Under the pieces are notes generated by a model, which saw only the letters and a program-made list of their open reading frames with translations, made no database searches and was not told where the DNA came from. Of a stretch of DNA of 64,000 bases, positions 7,504 through 15,653 are shown in pieces. The translations under genes were made by a program, and so were the position numbers. The stretch is from Ulvibacterium sp965228935 (GTDB lineage Bacteria; Bacteroidota; Bacteroidia; Flavobacteriales; Flavobacteriaceae). How positions within the stretch are numbered: the first letter of the stretch is position 1; each line of letters begins with the position of its first letter. Location of the stretch: NCBI RefSeq assembly GCF_965228935.1, contig NZ_OZ245846.1, positions 124,001 to 188,000 of the forward strand. The letters run 5' to 3'.

Positions 7504-9117
7504 ATGGATACATTTAGGATCCCGAATATAGTCCGAATGGCATCGAAATCAAAAAAATTCCTTTTTGGCCAAGAGCACCTCACTGCCGGCATTGCGCTTG
7601 CCTTGGTCAGAGGTGAAATCATCGGTGAAATTCCCGAGAAATCCCGGGCCAAGCTTAGGGCAAGCCAAAAGATAGTATATGCCATTGTGGAGCATGGTCA
7701 TCCGGTATATGGCATCAACACAGGGTTTGGGCCATTGTGTACCACTAGCATTTCCAGGGAAGAAACCAAAATACTGCAATCCAACATCTTAAAAAGTCAT
7801 GCGGTCGGCGTTGGACCACCACTTGCTACGGAAATTGCCAAATTGATGTTGGTGCTTAAGGTGCACTCGCTGGCCAAAGGGTATTCCGGGATTGCCGAGA
7901 CTACAATGGATCGAATCCTTTGGCATTTGGAGAATGATGTAATTCCCATGGTTCCCTCGCAAGGTTCTGTAGGTGCGTCCGGCGATCTGGCGCCTTTGGC
8001 CCATCTTTTCCTTCCCTTGATCGGATTGGGAAAGGTAGCTTATAAAGGAGAGGTTTTGAATAGCTCGGTTTTGCTTAAAAAAGAGGGGTTGATGGCCTTG
8101 GAACTAGGGCCAAAAGAGGGATTGGCATTAATCAACGGGACGCAATTTATAGCTGCCCATGCAATTACCGTAATCGAAAAAATGCATGCCTGTCTGGCTC
8201 AGGCCGATATCATAGGAGCCATGATGATCGAAGGCCTGCAGGGTTCTATTAAGCCCTTTTATAACGAATTGCATGCCCTACGCCCCTTTAAGGGAAATAT
8301 ACATGTAGCCAAAAGGGTAAAACGATTGCTCAAAGGTTCGGAGATCATGGAAGCCCATATCGATTGTGAACGGGTACAAGATCCCTATTCGCTCCGTTGT
8401 ATTCCCCAGGTGCACGGGGCTTCGAGAAATGCCTGGTTGCATTTAAAGGAGTTATTGGAGGTAGAGCTAAATTCCGTCACGGATAATCCGGTCATTATCG
8501 CAGAGGAACTGACCATAAGCGGAGGCAACTTTCATGGCCAACCCTTGGCCCTGGCCTTGGATTACGCCTGTGTTGCTGCCTCCGAACTCGGCAATATTTC
8601 GGATAGGAGAATCTATTTGGCCCTGGAAGGCAATAGTCCCGGGGTTCCCAAATTATTAATGGAGGATACCGGCATCAATTCTGGTTATATGATCTTGCAA
8701 TATACAGCTGCGGCTTTGGCGAGCGAAAACAAGGGTTTGTGTTTCCCTGCAAGTGCCGATAGCATCCCTACATCCTTGGGACAGGAAGACCATGTTAGCA
8801 TGGGATCTATTTCCGGGAGAAAGGCGTTGCGGGTCCTGGAAAATGTTGAAAAGATTTTAGCCATAGAATTACTGACCGCGGCACAGGCTTTTGAATTTCG
8901 GAAGCCCTTAAAATCAGGTATTTTGTTGGACGTAATCCATAAGGAAATCCGTAAAGTGGTGGCTTTTGCCAAGGAGGACAGGGTTTTCGCGGAAGATATT
9001 GAAATTGGAATCGGGTTGATACGATCAAAGTTCTTGATATCAGTCATAGAGGAAACACGCAAAAAGAAGAACATGTCCTTGGAAACACCTTATTCCAAAG
9101 AATTTGAAGCGTATTAA
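7504..9117 (+). CDS. hutH: Histidine ammonia-lyase
   Basis: 537 residues from ATG at 7504; ATG at 7537 is an alternative start. HutH converts L-histidine to urocanate and ammonia, the first step of histidine degradation. The MIO electrophile is formed autocatalytically from A158-S159-G160, seen in GSVGASGDLAPLAHL. YGINTGFG near residue 69 is another signature. The frame runs further upstream into the nitroreductase, but those 31 codons are the antisense of that gene and are rejected. hutI begins one base after the stop, so the genes form an operon hutH-hutI-hutU-hutG. Confidence 0.96.
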   Translation: MDTFRIPNIVRMASKSKKFLFGQEHLTAGIALALVRGEIIGEIPEKSRAKLRASQKIVYAIVEHGHPVYGINTGFGPLCTTSISREETKILQSNILKSHAVGVGPPLATEIAKLMLVLKVHSLAKGYSGIAETTMDRILWHLENDVIPMVPSQGSVGASGDLAPLAHLFLPLIGLGKVAYKGEVLNSSVLLKKEGLMALELGPKEGLALINGTQFIAAHAITVIEKMHACLAQADIIGAMMIEGLQGSIKPFYNELHALRPFKGNIHVAKRVKRLLKGSEIMEAHIDCERVQDPYSLRCIPQVHGASRNAWLHLKELLEVELNSVTDNPVIIAEELTISGGNFHGQPLALALDYACVAASELGNISDRRIYLALEGNSPGVPKLLMEDTGINSGYMILQYTAAALASENKGLCFPASADSIPTSLGQEDHVSMGSISGRKALRVLENVEKILAIELLTAAQAFEFRKPLKSGILLDVIHKEIRKVVAFAKEDRVFAEDIEIGIGLIRSKFLISVIEETRKKKNMSLETPYSKEFEAY

Positions 9118-9118
9118 A

Positions 9119-10378
9119 ATGGCAGGCACAAAAAAACTGATCGGTCCTTTTAGACAAGTTGTATCCATGACTGGTCTATCATTAAAGGGTGCTATTTCGG
9201 ATACTGAACTAACGGTCATATCCGATGCGGGAATCCTAATTACGGATGGCAACGTCAATGCTATAGGAAAATTTTCCCGTTTGCTAAACAACTTTAAGGA
9301 GACCGATACCGAAATCGTTCATTTGGAGGGCGACCATGTTTGTTTGCCCGGTTTAGTGGATGCCCATACGCATATCTGTTATGGGGGTTCCCGAGCCAAA
9401 GACTATGCGTTGCGAAATTCGGGGAAGACGTATCTGGAAATCGCCAAGGCCGGTGGTGGTATCTGGGATACGGTGACCCAGACGCGAAAAGCTACAAAGG
9501 ACAAACTCGCAGAACATACGGTTAACCTTGCCAAACGCCATTTAAAAAACGGGACGACGACCCTTGAGGTCAAAAGTGGTTACGGGCTATCCATAGATGA
9601 GGAACTGAAGATGCTATACGCCATAAAGGAGGCCAACGAAATCCTTCCCGTAGATTTAATACCGACCTGCTTGGCGGCACACATGCTTCCCAAGGATTAT
9701 AAGGGAAGTGAAGAAGATTATCTGGCAGAGATTGGAAATTTACTTTTTCCCAAACTTCGGGAAGAAGATTTGACCCATCGCATCGACGCGTTTATTGAAG
9801 AAAATGCTTTTTCGGCAGAGCAAATCGGGCCCTATTTCAAAAAAGCCCGGGAAATGGGTTTTGATATTACGGTCCATGCCGATCAATTTTCCACTGGCGG
9901 TAGCAAAGTCGCAATTCAATTTGATGCCTTAAGTGCCGATCATCTTGAGGCGAGCACCCAAAAGGAAATTGGGCTACTGGCCAAAAGTAATGTTATTGCC
10001 ACCGCATTACCTGGGGCTTCCTTGGGATTGGGCTGTAATTTTACCCCTGCCCGAAAAATCTTGGATGCGGGCGGAGCTTTGGCCATTGCCAGCGACCACA
10101 ACCCGGGATCGGCCCCGATGGGGGATTTGTTGACCCAAGCTGCCCTATTAGGAGCTTTCGAAAAACTGTCCCATGCGGAAGTATTGGCGGGGATAACCTT
10201 TCGTGCCGCAGCGGCCCTTAACCTTTCGGATAGGGGCCTGTTGGCAAAAGGTTATTTGGCCGATCTTGTTATTTTCCGTACCAGTGATTACTCAGAAATC
10301 CTTTATCACCAAGGGAACTTAAAACCGTGTATGGTGTGGAAAAATGGTGAATTGATTTTTGATAGACAAAAGGATTGA
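9119..10378 (+). CDS. hutI: Imidazolonepropionase
   Basis: 419 residues from ATG at 9119, one base after the hutH stop; a TTG at 9104 would overlap hutH and is less likely. HutI hydrolyses imidazolone-5-propionate to formiminoglutamate, step three of the pathway. Amidohydrolase metal ligands are seen: H83 and H85 in VDAHTHI, a histidine in TVHADQFSTGG, and the aspartate in ASDHNPGSAP. Length is normal. The stop codon is followed directly by a heptad repeat tract before hutU. Confidence 0.96.
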   Translation: MAGTKKLIGPFRQVVSMTGLSLKGAISDTELTVISDAGILITDGNVNAIGKFSRLLNNFKETDTEIVHLEGDHVCLPGLVDAHTHICYGGSRAKDYALRNSGKTYLEIAKAGGGIWDTVTQTRKATKDKLAEHTVNLAKRHLKNGTTTLEVKSGYGLSIDEELKMLYAIKEANEILPVDLIPTCLAAHMLPKDYKGSEEDYLAEIGNLLFPKLREEDLTHRIDAFIEENAFSAEQIGPYFKKAREMGFDITVHADQFSTGGSKVAIQFDALSADHLEASTQKEIGLLAKSNVIATALPGASLGLGCNFTPARKILDAGGALAIASDHNPGSAPMGDLLTQAALLGAFEKLSHAEVLAGITFRAAAALNLSDRGLLAKGYLADLVIFRTSDYSEILYHQGNLKPCMVWKNGELIFDRQKD

Positions 10379-10426
10379 AGTACGAAATGCAAAAATACGA
10401 AGTATGAAGTTTGAAATACGGAAGTA
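10377..10426. repeat. Degenerate heptad tandem repeat between hutI and hutU
   Basis: Units GAAGTAC, GAAATGC, AAAAATAC (one 8-mer), GAAGTAT, GAAGTTT, GAAATAC and GGAAGTA run from within the hutI stop codon (10376-10378) into the gap. The consensus is about GAAGTAY. It is inside an operon and shows no hairpin. Confidence 0.6.
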
Positions 10427-10470
10427 AAATAATGTAATGTGCGTGGTAAAAAGCAAGAGACGAGACAAAA

Positions 10471-12480
10471 ATGACCTTTAAAGAACAAATACTTCAGGGT
10501 ATCCCTGCGAAACTTCCGCATAAAAGGAACCACTCAAAAGAGGCGAATCATGCACCAAGGCGAAAAGACCTGTTATCCTTGGAAGAAAAGAAATTGGCCA
10601 TCCGCAATGCCCTGCGCTATTTTCCCGAATTATGGCATTCCGAACTCTCCAAGGAGTTCGCCGAGGAACTAAAGACCTATGGCCGAATCTACATGTATCG
10701 CTTCAAGCCGGATTACGAAATGTATGCCCGACCCATCGCGGCGTATCCTTCAAAAACAAAACAGGCGGCGGCCATCATGTTAATGATCCAGAACAATCTG
10801 GATCCCAAAGTTGCCCAGCACCCCGAAGAATTGATTACCTACGGCGGTAATGGTGCAGTTTTCCAAAACTGGGCACAATACCTTTTGACCATGCACTATT
10901 TGGCCACGATGACGGAGGAACAAACCTTGCATATGTACTCGGGTCACCCCATGGGACTTTTTCCATCGGCAAAGGAGGCACCCAGGGTGGTCGTCACCAA
11001 TGGCATGATGATTCCCAATTACTCCAAACCGGATGATTGGGAAAGATTCAATGCTCTCGGCGTTACCCAATACGGACAGATGACGGCAGGTTCCTATATG
11101 TACATCGGGCCTCAGGGAATTGTACATGGGACGGCCATCACGGTCATGAACGCTTTCCGGAAAGTGCTACAAAAAGACGAAACCCCGGCGGGAAAAGTAT
11201 TCCTAACTGCTGGACTAGGCGGTATGAGCGGTGCCCAACCTAAGGCCGGTAACATTGCCGGATGCATCACCGTCTGCGCGGAAGTAAATCCAGCAGCTGC
11301 CCAAAAAAGGTACGACCAAGGCTGGGTAGATGTATTAATGGATGATTTGGATCGCCTAGTTCTGCGTACAAAGGAAGCTCAAAGGAATGGGGAAACCCTA
11401 TCATTGGCCTATATTGGAAATGTGGTGGACGTATGGGAACGTTTTCTGAAGGAAAACATTTTTGTGCATTTAGGCTCTGATCAGACCTCCTTGCACAATC
11501 CATGGGCGGGTGGCTATTATCCGGTGGGATGTAGTTTTGAGGAATCCAACCAATTAATGGCCCAAGACCCTACCCTCTTCAAGGAAAAAGTTCAGGAGTC
11601 CCTTCGAAGACAGGTAGATGCCATTAACCAACATTCCCAAAAAGGGACCTATTTCTTTGACTATGGAAATGCATTTTTATTAGAAGCTTCTCGCGCGGGG
11701 GCCAAAGTAATGGCGGATAACGGCATCGATTTCAAATACCCCAGCTACGTTCAGGATATTTTGGGACCCCTATGTTTCGATTATGGTTTTGGGCCGTTCC
11801 GTTGGGTATGTACTTCGGGCCATCCGGATGATCTTCGAAAAACCGATGCCCTAGCCTTGGAGGAAATGCAAAAAATCAAATCTAACGCACCTAAGGAAAT
11901 CCGGCAGCAAATGCAGGACAACATCCAATGGATTTCCGAGGCAGATCAGAACCGATTGGTCATAGGTTCCCAAGCCCGGATTCTTTATGCCGATGCAGAG
12001 GGCAGGGTCAAAATAGCCGAAGCTTTTAACAATGCCATAAAAAGTGGTGAGATTTCGGCTCCTGTTGTTTTGGGAAGGGATCATCACGATGTAAGCGGAA
12101 CGGATTCCCCATTCCGGGAAACCAGCAACATCTATGACGGAAGCCAATTTACTTCGGATATGGCCCTACATAACGTTATCGGTGACAGCTTTCGGGGCGC
12201 TACCTGGGTGTCGATCCACAATGGCGGGGGTGTTGGATGGGGCGAAGTCATCAATGGAGGATTTGGTTTGTTGCTCGACGGCTCCGAAGAAGCCTCAAAA
12301 AGTATACAGAATATGTTGTTTTATGACGTAAACAACGGTATCGCCCGGCGAAGTTGGGCACGGAACAAGGAAGCGCTTTTTGCCATTCAACTTGAAATGG
12401 AACGAACTCCTGAATTAAAGGTTACCCTACCCAATTTTGTTGATGACGGACTTTTGGAAGGTTTGTTCGACCATCCTTGA
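10471..12480 (+). CDS. hutU: Urocanate hydratase
   Basis: 669 residues, step two of histidine degradation: urocanate to imidazolone propionate with tightly bound NAD. The glycine-rich TAGLGGMSGAQPKAGNIAG is the NAD/active-site signature of urocanase, and GPFRWVCTSGHPDDL further on holds the catalytic-region cysteine. It is about 110 residues longer than the Pseudomonas and Bacillus enzymes, which is the usual Bacteroidetes form as far as I recall. It is third in the hut operon, and a REP-like hairpin and RAYT gene separate it from hutG. Confidence 0.96.
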   Translation: MTFKEQILQGIPAKLPHKRNHSKEANHAPRRKDLLSLEEKKLAIRNALRYFPELWHSELSKEFAEELKTYGRIYMYRFKPDYEMYARPIAAYPSKTKQAAAIMLMIQNNLDPKVAQHPEELITYGGNGAVFQNWAQYLLTMHYLATMTEEQTLHMYSGHPMGLFPSAKEAPRVVVTNGMMIPNYSKPDDWERFNALGVTQYGQMTAGSYMYIGPQGIVHGTAITVMNAFRKVLQKDETPAGKVFLTAGLGGMSGAQPKAGNIAGCITVCAEVNPAAAQKRYDQGWVDVLMDDLDRLVLRTKEAQRNGETLSLAYIGNVVDVWERFLKENIFVHLGSDQTSLHNPWAGGYYPVGCSFEESNQLMAQDPTLFKEKVQESLRRQVDAINQHSQKGTYFFDYGNAFLLEASRAGAKVMADNGIDFKYPSYVQDILGPLCFDYGFGPFRWVCTSGHPDDLRKTDALALEEMQKIKSNAPKEIRQQMQDNIQWISEADQNRLVIGSQARILYADAEGRVKIAEAFNNAIKSGEISAPVVLGRDHHDVSGTDSPFRETSNIYDGSQFTSDMALHNVIGDSFRGATWVSIHNGGGVGWGEVINGGFGLLLDGSEEASKSIQNMLFYDVNNGIARRSWARNKEALFAIQLEMERTPELKVTLPNFVDDGLLEGLFDHP

Positions 12481-12510
12481 TAAATAATATTACTTTTGGA
12501 ATGGTAAGAT

Positions 12511-12623
12511 ATGGCTAAAGCCCTTTATTATAGTTTTCCTCCTGATAAATCAGGAGGCATTCAGTAGAATTGCCATAGGCTTCAGCCTATGAATTATAAT
12601 AAAATCCATAAAGGCTTTAGCCA
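12511..12623. repeat. Compound REP-like palindrome upstream of the RAYT gene
   Basis: The outer arms TGGCTAAAGCC-CTTTAT (from 12512) and ATAAAGGCTTTAGCCA (to 12623) pair. Inside them are a perfect hairpin CCTCCTGAT-AA-ATCAGGAGG at 12538-12557 and a palindrome CATAGGCTTCAGCCTATG near 12573-12590. The whole can fold as a multi-arm cruciform. Confidence 0.85.
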
Positions 12624-12662
12624 AACCCTTCAATATTCATTCATATCCTAAGTAATACGGGC

Positions 12663-13088
12663 ATGCCATTTATAAAAGCATATGTTCATCTTGTTTTCAG
12701 CACAAAAAATAGGGTGGCTTTTTTGAATTCCCCAGAATTAAGACAAAAGGTATGGAACCATATGAGGGAAAATGGCAAGGAAAAAGGAATTTATATTGAC
12801 TTTGTCAACGGATATTCAGATCACTGCCACTGTTTAATTTCCCTAGGTTCGGAACAAACCATTAGCAAAGTAGCACAATTGATAAAAGGAGAATCATCGT
12901 TCTGGATAAATAAAAACAAATTATGCAAGTGTAAATTTGGATGGCAAGACGAATATTTCGCTGTTTCAGTATCCGAATCTATGGTAAATCAAGTACGAAA
13001 CTATATTAAGAACCAGGAAAAACATCATAGAAAAAAGACATTTAAAGAGGAATATGATGAATTTATTGAGAAATATCAGTTTGGCTAA
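12663..13088 (+). CDS. REP-associated tyrosine transposase (IS200/Y1 family)
   Basis: A 141-residue Y1 HUH transposase. The HUH motif is H54-C-H56 (SDHCHCLISL) and the catalytic tyrosine is probably Y114 in QVRNYIKNQEKHH, at the usual distance. The N-terminus (MPFIKAYVHLVFSTKNR) matches the 'YHVVWSTKYR' type start of IS200-like enzymes. The stop codon TAA lies inside the flanking REP motif GGCTAAAGCC, so gene end and repeat are fused. All key residues are present, so it may be active. It lies between hutU and hutG on the same strand and could be read through from the hut promoter. Confidence 0.9.
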   Translation: MPFIKAYVHLVFSTKNRVAFLNSPELRQKVWNHMRENGKEKGIYIDFVNGYSDHCHCLISLGSEQTISKVAQLIKGESSFWINKNKLCKCKFGWQDEYFAVSVSESMVNQVRNYIKNQEKHHRKKTFKEEYDEFIEKYQFG

Positions 13089-13137
13089 AGCCTATTCGAA
13101 TTACTTCTTTTTTGCCTCCAGATAAATCTGGAGGCAA
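13080..13137. repeat. REP-like hairpin downstream of the RAYT gene
   Basis: TTTGGCTAAAGCC (13080-13092) repeats the arm found upstream. It is followed by a 26-bp hairpin at 13112-13137 whose arms are TTGCCTCCAGAT and ATCTGGAGGCAA around a central AA. The stem differs from the upstream hairpin at one paired position (C-T-G versus C-A-G), a compensated change. Confidence 0.9.
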
Positions 13138-13167
13138 TTAAAATATTTCTTGAGTTTTAAAAATTTC

Positions 13168-14130
13168 ATGGACAACTACAATCCAACAAACCCCGAAATT
13201 TGGACAGGAAGAAAATCCGGTAAAAACCTGTACCTACACGAAATCGTAAACTGTACGGATCTGGATTCAATCGTTCCGGACACTACTTCAAAAACCATCG
13301 CGATTTTGGGTTATGCCTGTGATGAAGGGGTAAGGCGAAACCAAGGAAGGATCGGGGCGATGGAAGGCCCGGATGCCATTCGGAGCCAATTGGGGAAAAT
13401 GCCCAACCACTTACATCCCGATACAAAGCTGTTCGACATCGGTTCTGTTCAATGTGTCGCCGGAGATATGGAGGAAACCCAAAATCTACTTTCCGTAAAG
13501 GTAGCCCAACTTTTGAAGAAAAGTGTATTCCCCATGATACTGGGCGGTGGCCATGATTTGGCCTATGGACACTACCAAGGCATCAAAAAGTATTTGAACG
13601 GAGGCAGATCCATCGGTATTGTTAATTTTGATGCGCATTTTGACCTTCGCAATAATACTGACGGCAACAATTCGGGAACGCCTTTTTACCAAATCGCCCA
13701 AGACTGTAAAGCCGATGGCACTAGCTTTAACTATTTATGTCTTGGAATCCGGAAGGATGCCAACGATACGGTTTTATTCCAAACGGCCGATAAGCTCGGT
13801 GTAGGTTATATTGAAAACGAGCGTTTTAATCTTCAGCATGGGAAGGCCGTCGAACAAGAGCTTCGCACCTTTATTTCCAAAGTAGATTGCCTATATGCAA
13901 CTATTGACCTGGACGGGTTTTCATCGGCCTATGCCCCTGGGGTAAGTGCAGCTTCACCTATGGGCTTTTTACCGGATATTGTTTTGGCGTGTCTAAAGGT
14001 AATTCTCCAATCCCAGAAATTGATAAGTATGGATGTTGCCGAAATGAATCCGAAATATGATATTGATAATCGCACGGCCAAATTAGCGGCATCATTGATC
14101 CATTCCGTAACACGGCAGCTAATTAATTAG
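13168..14130 (+). CDS. hutG: Formimidoylglutamase
   Basis: 320 residues from ATG at 13168; the frame could begin at TTG 13150, which is less likely. A ureohydrolase-family enzyme that releases formamide from N-formimino-glutamate, the last step of this hut pathway. Manganese ligands are seen: H129 in GGGHDLAYG, D155, H157 and D159 in NFDAHFDLR, and the pair in TIDLDGFSSAYAPG. The arginase-like motif set is intact. The family includes agmatinase, but the hut context decides. It ends at 14130, abutting the convergent hmgA stop. Confidence 0.94.
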   Translation: MDNYNPTNPEIWTGRKSGKNLYLHEIVNCTDLDSIVPDTTSKTIAILGYACDEGVRRNQGRIGAMEGPDAIRSQLGKMPNHLHPDTKLFDIGSVQCVAGDMEETQNLLSVKVAQLLKKSVFPMILGGGHDLAYGHYQGIKKYLNGGRSIGIVNFDAHFDLRNNTDGNNSGTPFYQIAQDCKADGTSFNYLCLGIRKDANDTVLFQTADKLGVGYIENERFNLQHGKAVEQELRTFISKVDCLYATIDLDGFSSAYAPGVSAASPMGFLPDIVLACLKVILQSQKLISMDVAEMNPKYDIDNRTAKLAASLIHSVTRQLIN

Positions 14131-14132
14131 CT
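14117..14132. repeat. Perfect palindrome spanning both convergent stop codons
   Basis: AGCTAATTAATTAGCT is a perfect 16-bp palindrome. It contains the hutG stop (14128-14130) and overlaps the hmgA stop (14131-14133, minus). There is no intergenic DNA and no T-run, so it is not a classical terminator. Confidence 0.8.
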
Positions 14133-15288
14133 ATTCCAACCAGCTCTTATAGTACTTCCCATCATCAATATCCAAAGCGGTCTGTGTTAGCTGCAGTGGT
14201 TTAAAGGTATCGATCATCACGGCCAGCTCCTCGGTCTTGGTCTTTCCGATACTGGCCTCATAGGTACCCGGATGTGGCCCATGGGGAATACCGGCGGGAT
14301 GTAGGGAAATATATCCCTTATCAATGTTCTTGCGGCTCATAAAATCCCCATCAACATAGTACAGCACCTCATCGGAATCGATATTCGAATGGTTGTACGG
14401 GGCTGGAATCGCCTCTGGGTGATAGTCATACAATCGCGGTACAAAGGAACAGACCACAAAAGCCGAGGTCTCAAAAGTCTGGTGCACTGGCGGTGGTTGG
14501 TGTACCCTTCCCGTAATCGGTTCAAAATTATGGATTGAAAATCCATAGGGATAATTATAGCCGTCCCAGCCCACTACGTCAAAGGGATGGGTTGCGTAGA
14601 CCATATGGTGCAATTGCCCTTGTTTTTTAATCTTTAATACAAACTCGCCTTTTTCATCATAGGTACGCAAGTTCCCGGGTAGCTTGAAATCCCGTTCGCA
14701 AAAAGGCGAATGTTCCAGATGTTGCCCAAACCAATTTCGATAGCGCTTGGGTGTATATATGGGATGGTAACTTTCCGTGATGAGCAGTCGGTTGTCCGCA
14801 CCGTCAAATTCAATCTGATAGATCATGCCCCGCGGAATTAAAAGGTAATCCCCGTATTCAAAGGGAATTTCCCCCAAGAAAGTCTTTAAAGTGCCTGTTC
14901 CCCTATGGACGAAAAGGAGTTCGTCGGCATCCGCGTTTTTGTAAAAATAATCTGTGACCGAGCTTTTAGGCGCGGCCAAAGCCACATGAACGTCGGAATT
15001 GAACAAAACCGTTTTCCGGCTCTCCAGATAATCCTCCTCGGGTCGTATTTCAAAACCCTTCAACAATCGGGAAGCCATATTGTATTCCACTGCTGCTTTG
15101 GGAGTTATATCCAAGGCCTTTTGAATAGACTTGACCTGTGTAGGCCTATGCAAATGGTAGATTAAGGAAGACATTCCATCAAAACCGATGGTGCCGAACA
15201 ACTGTTCGTAATGCAGGGTTCCATCGTTCTTTTTAAAAATAGTATGTCGCTTCTGGGGTATCTTGCCCAATTTGTGATACAATGGCAT
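14131..15288 (-). CDS. hmgA: Homogentisate 1,2-dioxygenase family protein
   Basis: A 385-residue cupin-fold dioxygenase. HPAGIPHGPHPG near residue 335 is the iron-site signature of homogentisate dioxygenase, and NYPYGFSIHNFEPITGRVHQPPPVHQTFE is also typical. The enzyme opens the ring of homogentisate in tyrosine and phenylalanine breakdown. It is shorter than the human and Pseudomonas forms (about 440 residues), as in other Bacteroidetes. No other tyrosine catabolic gene lies in the window; its neighbours are the hut genes, so this part of the chromosome gathers amino-acid degradation. It is convergent with hutG with no gap. Confidence 0.87.
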   Translation of the reverse strand: MPLYHKLGKIPQKRHTIFKKNDGTLHYEQLFGTIGFDGMSSLIYHLHRPTQVKSIQKALDITPKAAVEYNMASRLLKGFEIRPEEDYLESRKTVLFNSDVHVALAAPKSSVTDYFYKNADADELLFVHRGTGTLKTFLGEIPFEYGDYLLIPRGMIYQIEFDGADNRLLITESYHPIYTPKRYRNWFGQHLEHSPFCERDFKLPGNLRTYDEKGEFVLKIKKQGQLHHMVYATHPFDVVGWDGYNYPYGFSIHNFEPITGRVHQPPPVHQTFETSAFVVCSFVPRLYDYHPEAIPAPYNHSNIDSDEVLYYVDGDFMSRKNIDKGYISLHPAGIPHGPHPGTYEASIGKTKTEELAVMIDTFKPLQLTQTALDIDDGKYYKSWLE

Positions 15289-15533
15289 AATAACTGGTTT
15301 TAATCTCTTTTAAAAATACAACAAATAACACAGTATATTTTATCGGCCTGCAGAATTGCAACTTTATTAAAACAATTGACAATCAACTAATTATACCTAA
15401 TAAAAATATCCTAAACGTTGGAAATTCGAATGGAAATCCATCGAATTCCCGAAAGATTGATAATATAGCCCTAAAAGTGGATTTCAAGAGAAATTCGGTT
15501 TAAACCAAAACCTTGAGGTGGAATATCGCCCAT
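15289..15533. other. Non-coding stretch upstream of hmgA
   Basis: AT-rich DNA with no open frame worth reporting. It must hold the hmgA promoter on the minus strand. No dyad of the Fnr, BlaI or MarR types found elsewhere in the window was seen here. Confidence 0.5.
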
Positions 15534-15601
15534 AAAAAAAGCCTCCCATTATGGAAAGCCTTTCATTGGCCCAGACCTTAACGGTCATGGGTCACAACAC
15601 A
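15534..15601 (-). ncRNA. Candidate small RNA of about 68 nt ending in a terminator
   Basis: On the minus strand a perfect -7 box TATATTTG (15615-15608), with TTG 22 bp further upstream (15640-15638), points at a start near 15601. The predicted transcript has a first hairpin (arms GACCCA-GACC and GGTC-TGGGCC around GTTAA, 15568-15593). It then has a 10-bp terminator hairpin with arms AAGGCTTTCC (15562-15553) and GGGAGGCTTT (15547-15538) around ATAAT, followed by seven T. There is no open frame. It could instead be only the 3' untranslated region and terminator of NDH-2, whose stop is at 15654. Confidence 0.45.
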
Positions 15602-15653
15602 ACGCTGCAAATATAGCAAAGGTTTTCAACAAAACGACAAAACCTATCGTCTT

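Larger units (their letters stand above)
12511..13137 (+). mobile_element. RAYT element with flanking REP-like hairpins, inserted in the hut operon
   Basis: One transposase gene (12663-13088) is bracketed by related palindromic repeats that share GGCTAAAGCC and a CCTCC-n-GAT-AA-ATC-n-GGAGG hairpin. Together they occupy the gap between hutU and hutG. This is the arrangement known for REP-associated tyrosine transposases, which are usually domesticated, single-copy genes moving small hairpin repeats rather than themselves. The outer boundary is inferred from where the repeats end. Confidence 0.75.
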
